Assembly: GCF_003570705.1 (NCBI RefSeq)
Contig: NZ_QWVT01000015.1
Location: forward strand, 186,001 to 250,000
DNA from: Mesobacillus zeae
GTDB lineage: Bacteria > Bacillota > Bacilli > Bacillales > Cytobacillaceae
Direction: 5' to 3'
DNA: 64,000 nt
Part shown: piece after piece, positions 62,940 through 64,000 of the stretch
Layout of the letters: every line of letters starts with the position of its first letter
Position numbering within the stretch: position 1 is the first letter of the stretch
The notes under the pieces: generated by a model
What the model was told of the DNA's origin: nothing
Seen by the model: only the letters and a program-made list of their open reading frames with translations
The model's database searches: none
Translations under genes and position numbers: made by a program

Positions 62940-63725
62940 ATGAATGATCTCGAGAAAATTGTTGAATTAGATTGTGAATATATTGAAAGTTTTTCGAAAG
63001 CGGAACGAAGAGACTGGGGAATCCTTTTTCATAATGAGGATCAGCCAGTGTATTATGATGCAAATCATGCCCATATTTGGAAAGAAGTAAGAACTCCTTT
63101 GAATGTACTTCAGGATATCAAATCATTTTATGAAGAAAAGGCGTTAACTCCCCGCATCTATCTGTATAATCTTGAGAAAAACAAACAATTTCTCGAAGAG
63201 TTAAAGAGTTGCGGCTTCAAATATGAAGAGTTTGAACACCCCGTACAGCTATGGGATGGAACATTGCCAAACCGACTGGTTGATTCAGACATAAAGATTG
63301 AACTTGTTACAAACGAGAACTATATAGAGGCATTGGAAATAGAATGCTGCATCCAAGAATTGGGTGGTCGCACAGTAAGAGAAAAATCTTTCCCGCACGA
63401 GTTTGCACATCCACAATTTACATACTATTTATTGCGCTACAAAGGAATTGCTTGTTGCACAGCCTGCTTGTTCAAGAGTGACAAACAAGCACGCATCGAA
63501 AGTGTTGCCACTCTTGAAGCTTATCGCGGAAAAGGATTAATAGGTCATTTAATTCGCTATATACAAGAAATAGCCCTGGAGAATAATATTGAAAAGCTAT
63601 GGATATTCCCTATCAATGAGAGCGTTGAGCGGGTATATCATAAATCAGGCTTCAAAACGGTATCCACAATCAGATCACTGCATGCTTTTACATGCGGCAA
63701 GAGCATAAAGGAAATCCAAGGATAG
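62940..63725 (+). CDS. GNAT-family acetyltransferase, 261 aa
   Basis: The N-terminal half (residues 1-110) lacks a clear motif but looks like a degenerate GNAT unit. The C-terminal half carries the acetyl-CoA loop in ESVATLEAYRGKGLIGHLIR and the final VYHKSGFK. AGGAGGTGGGAG precedes ATG 62940. Substrate unknown. Its 3' end abuts a truncated aminotransferase frame. Confidence 0.82.
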   Translation: MNDLEKIVELDCEYIESFSKAERRDWGILFHNEDQPVYYDANHAHIWKEVRTPLNVLQDIKSFYEEKALTPRIYLYNLEKNKQFLEELKSCGFKYEEFEHPVQLWDGTLPNRLVDSDIKIELVTNENYIEALEIECCIQELGGRTVREKSFPHEFAHPQFTYYLLRYKGIACCTACLFKSDKQARIESVATLEAYRGKGLIGHLIRYIQEIALENNIEKLWIFPINESVERVYHKSGFKTVSTIRSLHAFTCGKSIKEIQG

Positions 63726-63950
63726 GAAAGACCTTGCAGAACAATTAAACCCGAGAGTTACAGTGTGGCTGGGACAACAAATAAACTCGTCATCTGATAT
63801 TTGGCATCCATTTTTGATAGAAAAGAGACTGAGGGACAAAAAAATTATTGTTTCTGCAGGCAAGAAGCAATAAGGATAGCCCCTCATTTTTACAACACAA
63901 GAGAGGACATAAAATACGCAGTCGATGAAATTGTACGATTAAGCCGGTAA
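63721..63950 (+). pseudogene. C-terminal remnant of a class V aminotransferase
   Basis: A frame from 63721 reads KDLAEQLNPRVTVWLGQQ, then IWHPFLIEKRLRDKKIIVSAG and stops. One base out of frame it resumes as IRIAPHFYNTREDIKYAVDE and ends at 63950. This is the C-terminal end of a PLP-dependent aminotransferase class V protein with a frameshift and no upstream body. It lies right behind the GNAT gene. The last 50 bases of the window hold nothing that I recognise. Confidence 0.55.
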
Positions 63951-64000
63951 ACAACTAAGTCCTATGCAAAAAAGGTGGATTATAAACTTTTATAAGCAGG

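Overview
The window looks like a chromosomal stretch of a spore-forming member of the Bacillaceae (Bacillus sensu lato). It has strong AGGAGG-type ribosome binding sites with frequent GTG and TTG starts, a T-box leader, a HutP-attenuated hut operon, CcpN, FosB, CotF-like and GerP-like spore proteins and a YjcZ-type peptide. Nothing in it looks like a phage, plasmid or complete insertion sequence. The genus cannot be fixed from the sequence alone.

Layout. 1-574: intergenic region with a 21-bp-period degenerate repeat array. 0.6-4.7 kb: ccpN, the PPDK regulator gene and ppdK, a gluconeogenic switch. 5-12.9 kb: a phasin-like protein with a UbiB-family kinase, a membrane-anchored GDSL hydrolase with an ABC-2 exporter, a DEAD-box helicase and a lipid kinase. 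13.1-14.4 kb: two minus-strand hypothetical proteins, one with a Cys/Ser tail. 14.6-19.9 kb: hutP, attenuator, hutH, hutU and hutI (no hutG or hutM). 20.4-22.9 kb: a betaine-type ABC transporter whose permease and binding protein are fused. 23.4-25.9 kb: a CadC/CadA metal-efflux pair in which cadA has an in-frame UGA exactly at the first Cys of the metal-binding CxxC. 26.0-28.6 kb: T-box controlled proBA. 28.7-44.6 kb: patatin, CAP lipoprotein, glycosyltransferase, nucleoside kinase, MFS transporter, many small sporulation-type genes, alkaline phosphatase and an M28 aminopeptidase. 44.8-45.7 kb: two decayed genes. 45.7-47.8 kb: LapA, then SatD with a DUF3307 protein behind a promoter covered by a near-perfect palindrome. 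48.1-60.2 kb: a cobalamin riboswitch and fourteen cobalamin import and salvage genes. 60.2-64 kb: a LacI regulator, FosB, two GNAT proteins and a C-terminal aminotransferase remnant.

How the genes work together. The cobalamin cluster reads as one operon: BtuFC and a BtuD-CbiZ fusion import corrinoids and can cut them to cobyric acid. CbiB with CobD-made aminopropanol phosphate, then CobU, CobS and CobC rebuild the nucleotide loop. An ECF S component (CblT-like) with an AIR-synthase-like kinase (CblS-like) supply alpha-ribazole phosphate in place of CobT, and a PduO-type enzyme adenosylates cobalt. CobQ is present, but no corrin-ring genes are seen here.

Most notable signals: the UGA in place of cysteine in cadA (selenocysteine candidate or fresh nonsense mutation), four intergenic arrays that share a 21-bp period, and the palindrome-over-promoter arrangement in front of satD.
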